DNA from: CBDCGW01 sp964430745
Lineage (GTDB): Bacteria > Acidobacteriota > UBA890
Direction of reading: 5' to 3'
DNA length: 14,030 nucleotides
Assembly (NCBI GenBank): GCA_964430745.1
Contig: CAYSHI010000241.1
Span: 1-14,030, forward strand
Part shown: positions 6,665 to 14,025 of the stretch, piece by piece
How the letters are laid out: the number at the start of each line of letters is the position of its first letter
How positions within the stretch are numbered: position 1 is the first letter of the stretch
Notes under the pieces: model-generated
Database searches by the model: none
Told to the model about the DNA's origin: nothing
What the model saw: only the letters and a program-made list of their open reading frames with translations
Position numbers and translations under genes: made by a program

Positions 6665-7999
6665 TCAGCGGGGCGCAAGTCGCTCGGTCAGGTAACCAAC
6701 CAATCCGTCGAGCGAGACGCGCTCCTGGTCCATGGTGTCGCGATCGCGCACCGTCGCCTGACCGTCTTCGAGGCTGTCGAAATCGAATGTGACGCAAAAC
6801 GGCGTGCCGACCTCGTCCTCGCGGCGGTAACGCTTGCCGATGCTCCCCTGCTCGTCGTACAGCACGTTGAAGTGCCGCTGCAGATCGTCGGCGAGCTTGT
6901 GGGTGGGCTCCGAGAGCTTCTTCGACAGAGGAAACACCGCCACCTGGCGGGGTGCGATATGCGGCGCCAGTCGCAGCACCGTGCGCTCCTCGCCGTCGAC
7001 GTTTTCTACGGCGAAAGCGTCCGCGAGGGCCGTCAGCACGGTGCGATCAAGGCCCGCGGAGATCTCGATGACGGAAGGGACGTACTTCTCCTGCCGCGCC
7101 TCATCGAAGTACGACTGGTCCTTGCCGGAGTGCTCGTTGTGCATGCGCAGGTCGAAGTCGCCACGATTGGCGATGCCCTCCAGCTCCTGCCAGCCGAAGG
7201 GAAACTCGTATTCGACGTCGGTGGTGTAGCGAGCGTAGTGGGCGAGCTCGTCGGCATCGTGCTCGCGGAAGCGCAGCCTCTCCTCGCGGATGCCGAGGTC
7301 CCGATACCACTTCATGCGCTCCTCACACCAGAAATCGAACCACTGTCGCTCTTCGCTCTCGTGCACGAAGAACTCCATCTCCATCTGCTCGAACTCGCGC
7401 GAGCGAAAGGTGAAGTTGCGCGGCGTCACCTCGTTGCGGAACGCCTTGCCGCGCTGGGCGATGCCGAACGGGACCTTCAAACGCGTCGACATCTGCACGT
7501 TGCGGAAGTTCACGAAGATCGCCTGCGCCGTCTCCGGCCGCAGGTACGCCACCGACTGGCTGTCCTTGGTCGCCCCCACGTAGGTCTCGAACATGAGCCC
7601 GAAGTGACGCGGCTCGGTGAGCTCCCCACCGCAGTTCGGACAATCCTTCGGTAGCTCCGAAACGCCGAGCTCGTGCATCAGGTGATCGGTGCGGTAACGG
7701 CGCTTGCACTGGGTGCAGTCGACCATCACGTCGTAAAAGTTGCCGACGTGCCCCGATGCCTCCCAAACGTCGGGATGCATGATGATGGAGGCGTCGTAGC
7801 CCACCACGTCCTCGCGTTTACTGACGACACGGTTCCACCAGAAATCGAAAACCTTGCGCTTCAACTCGACGCCGAGCGGGCCGTAGTCCCAGAAACCGTT
7901 GAGGCCACCGTAAATCTCGCTGCTCTGGAAGATGTAGCCGCGGCGCTTGCACAGCGACACCAGGGCGTCGAGCGATTCGAGCTGTTGATCGTCGGACAT
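6665..7999 (-). CDS. glyS: Glycyl-tRNA synthetase, alpha2 (single-chain) type
   Basis: Class II synthetase (often called glyQS) that charges tRNA-Gly as a homodimer; 444 aa, close to the family norm. The N-terminus has YIFQSSEIYGG and FWDYGPLG (22-43). An insertion carries a CxxC pair (C95, C98) and a second pair (C120, C123), likely a zinc site. RPETAQAIFVNF (154-165) precedes motif 2, FRNE (187-190) continuing to EFEQMEMEF. Motif 3 is EISAGLDR (312-319). The C-terminal anticodon-binding domain begins at LAPHIAPRQVAVFPL (344-358). This is the archaeal/eukaryotic/Gram-positive-like form, not the alpha2beta2 GlyQ+GlyS type of most Proteobacteria. The ATG at 7999 has no clear Shine-Dalgarno but lies directly behind a promoter-like sequence. 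nth follows 6 nt after its stop. Confidence 0.97.
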   Translation of the reverse strand: MSDDQQLESLDALVSLCKRRGYIFQSSEIYGGLNGFWDYGPLGVELKRKVFDFWWNRVVSKREDVVGYDASIIMHPDVWEASGHVGNFYDVMVDCTQCKRRYRTDHLMHELGVSELPKDCPNCGGELTEPRHFGLMFETYVGATKDSQSVAYLRPETAQAIFVNFRNVQMSTRLKVPFGIAQRGKAFRNEVTPRNFTFRSREFEQMEMEFFVHESEERQWFDFWCEERMKWYRDLGIREERLRFREHDADELAHYARYTTDVEYEFPFGWQELEGIANRGDFDLRMHNEHSGKDQSYFDEARQEKYVPSVIEISAGLDRTVLTALADAFAVENVDGEERTVLRLAPHIAPRQVAVFPLSKKLSEPTHKLADDLQRHFNVLYDEQGSIGKRYRREDEVGTPFCVTFDFDSLEDGQATVRDRDTMDQERVSLDGLVGYLTERLAPR

Positions 8000-8005
8000 G
8001 AGCTG

Positions 8006-8033
8006 ATTCTATCTTCGCTTCCCCACTGCTCAA
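8006..8033 (-). promoter_or_regulatory. Predicted sigma70-type promoter before glyS
   Basis: On the minus strand TTGAGC (8033-8028) and TAGAAT (8011-8006) are separated by 16 nt. They match the -35 consensus at 4 of 6 bases and the -10 consensus at 5 of 6. Initiation about 7 nt after the -10 would fall at or next to the ATG at 7999, giving a leaderless or nearly leaderless mRNA. That fits the missing Shine-Dalgarno. The -35 overlaps the hairpin described at 8023-8053. Confidence 0.4.
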
Positions 8034-8053
8034 GCCGCGCGGCCGAGCGGTGG
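8023..8053 (-). terminator. Hairpin between manC and glyS
   Basis: CCACTGCTC (8023-8031) pairs with GAGCGGTGG (8045-8053) over 9 positions. One of these is G-U on the plus strand and an A-C mismatch on the minus strand. The 13-nt loop contains the palindrome CCGCGCGG. A second small stem, GGAAC (8052-8056)/GTTCC (8063-8067), adjoins it. It sits 54-84 nt beyond the manC stop and could end or weaken manC transcription before glyS. No T-run is present. Confidence 0.3.
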
Positions 8054-8106
8054 AACGGTTGAGTTCCGGTGGACCCTGTCGCCTTCGAGAGGGTGGTCGA
8101 CGTGCT

Positions 8107-9228
8107 TCAGAGGAGGTGATCGAGCCCGAGCTCCGCAAGTCGCTCGCGCAGGCGCTTGACATCCTGGCTGCGCTCGAGCGAAGCAACGAGAATGACGTCT
8201 CCGGTATTCACGACCGCGAGCCCCTCGACCCCGAGCAAGGTCACGACCGTGTCCGGGGCATGTACGAGATTACCCCGCGCATCGACGTGCACGAGCGGTC
8301 CGAAGGAAACGTTCTCCCCTTCGTTCTCGTCCGTCACCTCGTGCAGCGCCGCCCATGAGCCTACGTCGGACCACTCGAAGCCCGCCTTCACCGTCGCCAC
8401 GTCCGAGGCCCGTTCCATGACGCCGAAGTCGATCGAGGTGGCCGGCATGGCCCCGTAGGCCTCGGCGCGAGCTTCGTCGTCGATGCTCGCGAGCATGCGC
8501 TCGGCGGCGTTGCAGGCGTCCGGCAGGTGCTGCAGGAGCGCGCTCCAGATCGATGCGGCCGTCCACACGAAGATGCCGCTGTTCCAGAAGAAGTTGCCCG
8601 CTTCGACGTATTGCTCGGCGGTCTGAAGGTTCGGCTTCTCGCGGAACTGCTTGACGCGAAAGACGTCGACCCCGTCGGCGCCTTCCGCCACCGGCAGCGC
8701 TTCCCCCGCCTCGATGTAGCCGTAGCCCGTCTCGGGGTAACGCGGCGGCACACCGAACGTAACCAGCGAGCCGTGCTCACGCGCCACCGCCACGGCGGTA
8801 TCGAGCCCGTCGCGGAACGCCACCGGATCGGCGATCAAATGGTCGGCAGGCATCACCACGGTGACGGCGTCGTTGTCGCGCACCTTGATGGCTGCGGTCG
8901 CCCAGGCGATGCACGGCGCGGTGTTTCGCGCCTGGGGCTCGAGCAACAAGTTTTCGGCGGGCAGCTCGGGGAGCTGCTCACGCGTCAGGGTCTCATAGCC
9001 GGCGGCCGTGACGACGACAACGTTGTCCGGCCCGGCGACCACTTCGAGCGCCCGGTCCCAGGTGTTCTGCAACAGCGAGCGCTCGCCGGCGACCGTGAGA
9101 AATTGTTTGGGTCGGCTGCGACGCGATAGCGGCCAGAATCGCGTACCGCCCCCGCCCGCCATGATGACGGCATACACGTGTGCGTCGACCGGGGCGCCGG
9201 GTTCGGCGTTGGGCGATGCGGCGACCAC
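8107..9228 (-). CDS. manC: Mannose-1-phosphate guanylyltransferase
   Basis: Makes GDP-mannose from mannose-1-phosphate and GTP in the cytoplasm, the sugar donor for polysaccharides and glycolipids. With the GTG at 9228 the product is 373 aa. The nucleotidyltransferase signature is AGGGGTRFWPLSR with K41 (24-41). The metal/nucleotide loop is PADH (127-130), the sugar site FREKP (195-199) and NSGIFVW (216-222), and the C-terminal family block SIDFGVMER...WSDVGSW (265-292). It ends without the phosphomannose isomerase cupin domain found in about 480-aa bifunctional ManC/AlgA enzymes, so it is single-function. The start at 9228 has AGGGGG 8 nt upstream and lies 4 nt past the pmm stop, which suggests translational coupling. 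A GTG at 9177, giving MYAVIMAGGGG, is the alternative and matches family N-termini, but has no ribosome-binding site. Confidence 0.94.
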   Translation of the reverse strand: MVAASPNAEPGAPVDAHVYAVIMAGGGGTRFWPLSRRSRPKQFLTVAGERSLLQNTWDRALEVVAGPDNVVVVTAAGYETLTREQLPELPAENLLLEPQARNTAPCIAWATAAIKVRDNDAVTVVMPADHLIADPVAFRDGLDTAVAVAREHGSLVTFGVPPRYPETGYGYIEAGEALPVAEGADGVDVFRVKQFREKPNLQTAEQYVEAGNFFWNSGIFVWTAASIWSALLQHLPDACNAAERMLASIDDEARAEAYGAMPATSIDFGVMERASDVATVKAGFEWSDVGSWAALHEVTDENEGENVSFGPLVHVDARGNLVHAPDTVVTLLGVEGLAVVNTGDVILVASLERSQDVKRLRERLAELGLDHLL

Positions 9229-9232
9229 GACC

Positions 9233-10612
9233 TCAGCCCCCTGTGGAGACGCCGAGCTCGCCCTCGATACGCTCGATGCGGTCGTAGAAAAGCCGCTTGA
9301 TCTCTTCGAGACGCTCGGGGCTCTCGGCTTCGAAGCGCAACACGATGATGGGTCCGGTATTGGAGGGACGCGCCAAGCCCCACCCACCGTCCAACACGGC
9401 TCGAACCCCATCGATATCGATAACCTCGAACTCCGCCGCCAGCTCATCCTTGAGACGCTCGCAGACCTCGAACTTCGCCTCTTCGGTGGAGGCATAGCGG
9501 ATCTCCGGCGTCGAGAAGGTCTCCGGCAGGTCGTCGAGCATCTCGGAGAAACCGCCGGGCCGCTTCGACGCGATTTCCATCAGCTTGGCGCCGGCGTAGA
9601 TGGCGTCGTCGTGACCGAAGAAGTTCTCGGAGAAAAACAGATGGCCGCTCATCTCGCCGGCAAGCAGAGCGCCCTCTTCCTTCATCTTGCCCTTGATGAG
9701 CGAGTGGCCCGTCTTCCACATGATCGGCACGCCGCCGTGCTTGGCGATGTCGTCGTTGAGCTGCTGGGAGCACTTGACGTCGAAGATCACCGCTGCGCCC
9801 GGATTACGCTCGAGCATGTCCCGGGCCAGCAACACGGTGAGTCGGTCGCCCCAGACAACCTCGCCCTTCTCGTCGATCACGCCGACGCGATCCGCATCGC
9901 CGTCGAAGCCGAGCCCGAGATCCAGCCCTTCGCCCGTGACCTTGGCCTGCAGGTCGACGACCGCCTCCTCCAGCGTCGGGTCGGGATGGTGGTTCGGGAA
10001 GTTGCCGTCGACCTCGGAGTACATCTCGATGACCTCGCAGCCGAGCTCGCGATAAACGACCGGCGCGATCGGGCCGGCAACCCCGTTGCCCGAGTCGACG
10101 GCGATCCTCAACGGACGCTCGAGCTTGACGCGCTCGAGAATCATCGCCGTGTACGCAGCAACCAGATCGGCGGTGTCGTACGCTCCCTCACCGACCTCGA
10201 AGTCATCCGCCTCGATCATCACGCGGAGCTCCTGGATCGCGTCGCCGTAGATCGTTCCCTTGCCGACGCAGGTCTTGAAGCCGTTGTACTCGGGCGGGTT
10301 GTGCGAGCCGGTTACCTGAATGCCGCCGTCCGCCTCGAGCTCGTGCAGGCCGAAGTAGAACATCGGCGTCGGTCCCATCCCCACTTCGATGACGTTGCAA
10401 CCGGTCGAGCGTATGCCCTCGATCAACGCCGCCGACAGCTCGGGTCCCGACAGTCGCCCGTCTCGCCCGACCAGGACGCGGCTACCGCCTTGCCGCGCGA
10501 CGGTGGTGCCGAAGGCCTTACCCACCAGGGTCGCCACCTCGGCGGTGAGGTCCCGCCCGACGACGCCGCGGATGTCGTAGGCACGAAAGATCCCTGCTTC
10601 TACACTGGCCAT
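9233..10612 (-). CDS. manB: Phosphomannomutase/phosphoglucomutase
   Basis: Alpha-D-phosphohexomutase of the AlgC/ManB type that interconverts hexose-6-phosphate and hexose-1-phosphate; 459 aa. The active-site phosphoserine loop is TGSHNP (101-106), with S103 as the phosphorylated residue. The magnesium loop is DGDADR (237-242), the sugar-binding loop GEMSGH (319-324) and the phosphate-binding loop RPSNTGP (415-421). All four domain signatures are in order. It is followed after 4 nt by manC, so together they convert mannose-6-phosphate to GDP-mannose. ATG 10612 has GAGAGAGA about 6 nt upstream, a clear ribosome-binding site. Whether it also works on glucose-1-phosphate cannot be read from sequence; algC or pmm are equally valid names. 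Confidence 0.95.
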   Translation of the reverse strand: MASVEAGIFRAYDIRGVVGRDLTAEVATLVGKAFGTTVARQGGSRVLVGRDGRLSGPELSAALIEGIRSTGCNVIEVGMGPTPMFYFGLHELEADGGIQVTGSHNPPEYNGFKTCVGKGTIYGDAIQELRVMIEADDFEVGEGAYDTADLVAAYTAMILERVKLERPLRIAVDSGNGVAGPIAPVVYRELGCEVIEMYSEVDGNFPNHHPDPTLEEAVVDLQAKVTGEGLDLGLGFDGDADRVGVIDEKGEVVWGDRLTVLLARDMLERNPGAAVIFDVKCSQQLNDDIAKHGGVPIMWKTGHSLIKGKMKEEGALLAGEMSGHLFFSENFFGHDDAIYAGAKLMEIASKRPGGFSEMLDDLPETFSTPEIRYASTEEAKFEVCERLKDELAAEFEVIDIDGVRAVLDGGWGLARPSNTGPIIVLRFEAESPERLEEIKRLFYDRIERIEGELGVSTGG

Positions 10613-11034
10613 TGCGTTTCTCTCTCGATCACACGTCCCCTTCGGCGGGGCGTCTTGGGGTTGCGGCGAACCGCGAGTCGGGTGCGCTGTCCTGCGGAGC
10701 AGTCGGCAAGCCGCCGAGCCGCTTCAGGATACCCCGTCGCCGCAACCACCGCTTCGCCCGCGGGACCCGGCCACTCCGCCACGCGGGGCCCGGCCACTCC
10801 GCCACACGGGGCCCGACCACTCCGCTCCGGGGGCACCGTCGCTTCGCGGAGGGAGCCCCGGGGCCGGCACTCGTTGACAGCAAGAGTCAGCGTTCGTCAA
10901 CCGAGCGCAACCACCTCACCCTGCCGGATGGCGCGTCCCGCGCGGAGATGCTACTTATCGATTGATCGGTTCAAGAATCAGCAGAATCTCGAACTCGGCC
11001 GCCAGGCACCGGCCGCCAACGCCAGGTAGGCCAC
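10613..11034. promoter_or_regulatory. 422-bp intergenic region between divergent manB and putative lipoprotein gene
   Basis: No credible gene. It must hold promoters for both flanking genes, but no strong sigma70 match was found. The centre has a 23-bp tandem repeat (separate entry) inside very GC-rich sequence that ends in the palindrome GCCCCGGGGC near 10855. After it, GTTGAC (10873-10878) and GTCAAC (10896-10901) form a 6-bp inverted repeat spaced by 17 nt, a possible operator. The last 90 bp become A/T-richer (CTACTTATCGATTGATCGG near 10950-10968), the likeliest place for the putative lipoprotein promoter. Confidence 0.4.
10762..10830. repeat. 23-bp tandem repeat, three copies
   Basis: The core CCCGGCCACTCCGCCA occurs at 10766-10781 and 10789-10804, and recurs with changes from 10812 (CCCGACCACTCCGC). 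The spacing is exactly 23 bp each time. Copies one and two are almost identical and copy three is degenerate at its end. Related CACCG(TC)GCTTCGC words flank the array at about 10747 and 10834. The unit is not a multiple of 3 and both strands read as low-complexity peptide, so it is probably non-coding. Confidence 0.7.
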
Positions 11035-12606
11035 ATGCCGCGCACCGGTTCCTTCCGTCACCCGCAACATCTTCGTCTTCTGCTCGCCGTGGTCCTGTTT
11101 GCGGCTGCGTTCACGTACGCCTGCAACAACAGCAACAGCCCGACGGCTCCGGCGCCCCCGCCGACAAACGCCGCGAACGGCGTCGCCGGCACCAACCTTG
11201 CCGTCACCGAGGGGAGCCACATCGACCTCGAAAAGGCGACCAACGGCGAGGACGCCGATGAGCCGCTCGGCCCGCAGATCGCCGTCGGTGATGCGGTCAC
11301 CTGGACCTATACAGTCACCAATACCGGATCGCTGCCGCTGATCGGCATCGTCGTCAGAGACGACGACGACAAAGTGGGCATCGTCGAATGCCCCTTCAAT
11401 ACGCTGGCCTCCGGCAAGAGCATGACCTGCACGGCGACGGGTGTGGCCGAAGAGGGCCAGTACCGCAACGTCGCCATCGCCACCGGGACAACCTCGCAGG
11501 GGCAGGAAGCTACCGACGAGGACCCCAGTCACTACTTCGGCATTGTTCCGGGACAACCGCAAGTCGAGATCGAAAAGGCGACCAACGGCGAGGACGCCGA
11601 TGAAGCGACGGGGCCCGAGATCGTCGTCGACGGTCCGGTCGAGTGGACGTACGTGATCACCAACACCGGCGACGTTCCCCTTCAGGACGTGTCCGTCAGC
11701 GACAACCGGATCGGCGCCGTCGTCTGTCCGGCGACAACGCTCGACGCCGGGCAGTCGATGACATGCACGGCCGACGGCTTCGCTGTCGAAGGTCAATACC
11801 GCAACGTCGGCACCGTGGTTGCCAAGACGGCCGATGGCGCCGGGGTCGGCGCCGAAGACGCAAGCCATTACGTCGGCGTCCCGTTCGAGGCAACGCCCGA
11901 GGTCGACATCGAGAAGTCGACGAACGGCGTCGATGCGGACGTCCCGACCGGGCCGGTGGTCAACGTCGGCGATCCGATCACCTGGACCTACAGGGTGACG
12001 AACATCGGCAACGTGGATCTCGTGCGGATTGTCGTCACCGACGACCAGATCGGCGCCATCGCCTGCCCGGCAACGCAGCTCGCCGTGGGCAAGTCGATGA
12101 CATGCGAGGCCGGCGGCTTCGCCATCGAAGGGCAGTACGCCAACGTCGCCACGGTCACCGCCATCGGGCCGGAAGAAGTCGAGGCAGGTGACGAGGACGC
12201 GAGCCACTACATCGGCATCGTCGAAACGCCCGGGCTGCTGAGCTGCAGTCACGGCTACTGGAAGAACCACCTGGTCGAGTGGTCCGAGACGCCGTACACA
12301 CCGGCCGATCTGGTCGGCGATGTCTTCGCCAGTGCCCACGTCTATCCGTTCATCGCCGACAGCACGCTGCTCGAGGCGCTCGAGTTTCCCGGCGGTCCGG
12401 GCGTCGACGGCGCCATGCGCATTCTCCTGCGTCAGGCGGTGGCGGCGCTTCTGAACGCGGCACACCCGGGCGTGACCGCGCCCCACACCGTGGCGGAGAT
12501 TGTCGATATGGTGAACACGGCCATCGATACGGGCGATCGTCAAACGATATTGGCGCTCAGCGGTGACCTCGACGCCGACAACAACCTCGGTTGCCCGCTG
12601 AACTGA
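11035..12606 (+). CDS. Secreted putative lipoprotein: three DUF11/DUF7507-type repeats plus GYWKNH C-terminal module
   Basis: A 523-aa exported protein. Residues 12-29 form a signal sequence; C30 follows TYA, an imperfect lipobox, and is followed by an NNSNSPTAPAPPP linker typical of lipoproteins. Three Ig-like repeats begin at about 63, 179 and 292 (114 and 113 aa apart). Each has I-[DE]-[LI]-EK-[AS]-TNG, a TWTY or EWTY block, a VTN/ITN-x-G strand, CP-x-x-x-L...SMTC with two Cys, EGQY-x-NV and SHY-[FVI]-G at the end. The C-terminal module (about 402-523) starts SCSHGYWKNH (403-412) and closes NNLGCPLN, so C404 and C520 may pair. This module is common at the ends of secreted DUF11-type proteins and has no function known to me. 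AGGTAGG 5 nt before the ATG is a clear ribosome-binding site. It is likely a surface or adhesive protein; the role is inferred. Confidence 0.85.
   Translation: MPRTGSFRHPQHLRLLLAVVLFAAAFTYACNNSNSPTAPAPPPTNAANGVAGTNLAVTEGSHIDLEKATNGEDADEPLGPQIAVGDAVTWTYTVTNTGSLPLIGIVVRDDDDKVGIVECPFNTLASGKSMTCTATGVAEEGQYRNVAIATGTTSQGQEATDEDPSHYFGIVPGQPQVEIEKATNGEDADEATGPEIVVDGPVEWTYVITNTGDVPLQDVSVSDNRIGAVVCPATTLDAGQSMTCTADGFAVEGQYRNVGTVVAKTADGAGVGAEDASHYVGVPFEATPEVDIEKSTNGVDADVPTGPVVNVGDPITWTYRVTNIGNVDLVRIVVTDDQIGAIACPATQLAVGKSMTCEAGGFAIEGQYANVATVTAIGPEEVEAGDEDASHYIGIVETPGLLSCSHGYWKNHLVEWSETPYTPADLVGDVFASAHVYPFIADSTLLEALEFPGGPGVDGAMRILLRQAVAALLNAAHPGVTAPHTVAEIVDMVNTAIDTGDRQTILALSGDLDADNNLGCPLN
11228..11603 (+). 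repeat. 34-bp exact direct repeat within the repeat-protein gene
   Basis: The 34 bases at 11228-11261 recur unchanged at 11570-11603, 342 bp apart, encoding EKATNGEDAD at the start of repeats 1 and 2. The third repeat (from 11909, 339 bp on) has the same phase but is diverged. Repeats 1 and 2 therefore arose, or were homogenised, more recently than repeat 3. Confidence 0.85.
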
Positions 12607-12631
12607 TCGTTCGTTCGCATTGATCCGCGCA

Positions 12632-12660
12632 TCGCCCCGGCGCACCGCGCGTCGGGGCGA
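12632..12660. terminator. Strong bidirectional hairpin between convergent genes
   Basis: TCGCCCCGGCGC (12632-12643), loop ACCGC and GCGTCGGGGCGA (12649-12660) form a 12-bp stem with a single G-T pair. It lies 26 bp after the repeat-protein stop and 8 bp beyond the stop of the facing enolase gene, exactly where a shared terminator belongs. No T-run is present on either side, as is common in high-GC genomes. Confidence 0.65.
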
Positions 12661-12667
12661 CGGGTTC

Positions 12668-13801
12668 CTACAGCGTGAACCGCTCGTATCGAACGAGGTT
12701 GCCGCGAATGCGCCCTTCGATGACCTCGTGGCCCAAACCCACCGTGTTGGGCACGGCGACGTGGCCTTCGGCGTCGATATCCACCCAGGGGTCGATGATG
12801 TCGGCCTTCCAGTAACGCCTCGAGGCCGACAGGTCGCCGGGCATCAGGAAGTTGGGCAGCGAGGCCATGGCGATGTTGTGCAAACGACCCACCCCGGACT
12901 CGAGCATGCCGCCGCACCACACCGGGATATCGCGCGCGGCGCACAGGTCGTGTATGGCGATGGCGGCGGCGCGCCCGCCGATGCGCGAAGCCTTGATGTT
13001 GATCAGACGGCAGGCCTCGACGTCGATGGCGTGGGCGGCGTGACGCGCCGAATGGATCGATTCGTCGAGGCAGATCGGCGTCTCGATCCCGCCCTGGATG
13101 CGGGCGTGACCATCGATGTCGTCGTGCGCCAGCGGTTGCTCGATCATTAGCAGCCCGTATCCGTCGAGCTCCCGCAAGCTCTCCAAGGCGTTCGGGTCGT
13201 TCCGGTAGCCGCAGTTGGCGTCCACCATCAGCGGGATGTCGCCGAAACGCAGCCGCACCGGCTCGACGACGGAGACGTCCTTGCCGGGCTCGATCTTGAG
13301 CTTGATGCGCTGATAACCGGCCTCGAGGCCGCGGTCGATCTGTTCCGCGAGCACCTCGAAATCGTCTTGAATGCCGAGTGAGATCCCCACCGGGATGCGC
13401 TCGCTTACGGTACGACCGTTGGCGTACAGCGTCTGCAGCGAGACCTCCCGCCGCTGCGCCTCGACCACCCAAAGAGCTTCCTCGACGGCGCAGCGCGCCA
13501 TGGGATGCCAGCGCCAACCGGCGAACAGCTCGGCATAAGCGGCGGCGATACCCTCCTCCGGCCACTCCTTTTCGAGCACCACGGGTGCGATGAAATCCTC
13601 GATGATGTGCCAACCCGTGCGTGCCGTCTCGTAGGAGTACATCGGCACGCCGTCGGCGCCGGATTCGCCCCACCCCACCGCGTCGCCGGCAACCGCCTTG
13701 ACCAGAAGGATCTCTCGCTCCTGGGTCGTCCCGAACGAGGTGGTGAACCGGCCCACCATCGGCATCTTGATCCAGTAGAGCTCCAGCGCGTCGATCTGCA
13801 T
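12668..13801 (-). CDS. menC: Enolase-superfamily enzyme, MenC/N-acylamino-acid racemase (OSBS/NSAR) group
   Basis: A 377-aa member of the o-succinylbenzoate synthase/N-succinylamino-acid racemase family. The catalytic set is complete: K167 and K169 (KLK), metal ligands D194 (VDAN), E221 (MIEQP) and D246 (LDES), and the second base K270 (NIKAS). Other group markers are PVGISLGI (137-144) and, near the end, PVWCGGMLESGVGR and PGDLSAS. OSBS acts in menaquinone synthesis and NSAR helps convert D-amino acids; many members do both. No other men gene is in the window, so the role cannot be settled and the symbol is provisional. The ATG at 13801 has AGGA 8 nt upstream and matches family N-termini. 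The frame stays open 31 codons further up, but that part overlaps the hairpin-repeat copy and looks non-coding. Confidence 0.9.
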   Translation of the reverse strand: MQIDALELYWIKMPMVGRFTTSFGTTQEREILLVKAVAGDAVGWGESGADGVPMYSYETARTGWHIIEDFIAPVVLEKEWPEEGIAAAYAELFAGWRWHPMARCAVEEALWVVEAQRREVSLQTLYANGRTVSERIPVGISLGIQDDFEVLAEQIDRGLEAGYQRIKLKIEPGKDVSVVEPVRLRFGDIPLMVDANCGYRNDPNALESLRELDGYGLLMIEQPLAHDDIDGHARIQGGIETPICLDESIHSARHAAHAIDVEACRLINIKASRIGGRAAAIAIHDLCAARDIPVWCGGMLESGVGRLHNIAMASLPNFLMPGDLSASRRYWKADIIDPWVDIDAEGHVAVPNTVGLGHEVIEGRIRGNLVRYERFTL

Positions 13802-13859
13802 GTCTAGTGTCCTGAGTCGGAAGTTCGTTGCCTTTTGTGGTGACGGGAGCGAGGTGGAT

Positions 13860-13905
13860 TCAAGGAGCGGCGACGATCGCGATGCCGGGCGCATCGTGGA
13901 GTCGG
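13860..13905 (+). repeat. Hairpin repeat element, copy C
   Basis: On the plus strand it reads TCAAGGAG (13860-13867), GGCGA, GCGATGC (13879-13885), loop CGGGC, GCATCGT (13891-13897). This is the same block order and spacing as copies A and B. It lies about 60 bp upstream of the menC-family start and faces copy B, so C and B form an inverted pair about 75 bp apart. Confidence 0.65.
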
Positions 13906-13956
13906 TGTGACGCCGAATCCGGCCGCTCCCGCCGCCACCCTGCGGGCAGGAGGGAT

Positions 13957-14025
13957 ATGCAGGTGATCTCCGCGTCGTGGCTCATCGACGATGACTCCAG
14001 CATCGCCTACTTCGCCTCTCCTTGA
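13957..14025 (+). CDS. Very short open frame with a strong Shine-Dalgarno, doubtful
   Basis: AGGAGG (13948-13953) lies 3 nt before an ATG that opens a 22-codon frame starting MQVISASWLIDDD and ending in TGA at 14023-14025. The frame runs through hairpin copy B. The related copy A has a 1-nt length difference in its loop, so the reading frame is not kept between copies. I list it because the ribosome-binding site is the best in the window. A real product is unlikely. Confidence 0.12.
   Translation: MQVISASWLIDDDSSIAYFASP

Noticed and set aside
4508..7654. Long plus-strand open frames opposite metG, nth and glyS
   Set aside because: These are shadows of the real minus-strand genes in high-GC sequence; no motifs are seen in their translations.
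8107..9495. manC extended upstream into the manB coding region
   Set aside because: The added residues overlap manB out of frame and match no ManC domain; GTG 9228 has a ribosome-binding site and normal spacing.
10600..10883. Small minus-strand open frames over the tandem repeat
   Set aside because: Their products are repeat-derived low-complexity peptide, no convincing ribosome-binding site was found, and they overlap the manB start region.
9008..11029. Plus-strand open frame of about 673 codons
   Set aside because: It runs antisense to manC and manB, both of which have complete family motifs, and then through low-complexity intergenic DNA.
10978..12645. Open frame of about 555 codons on the minus strand opposite the putative lipoprotein gene
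   Set aside because: It mirrors the repeat gene, has no signal of any family, and its Arg/Asp/Gly/Val-rich product is typical of antisense frames in GC-rich DNA. The plus-strand product has clear domains and a ribosome-binding site.
13802..13894. N-terminal extension of the menC-family protein to 13894
   Set aside because: The extension covers the repeat element and does not match the family; ATG 13801 has AGGA upstream.
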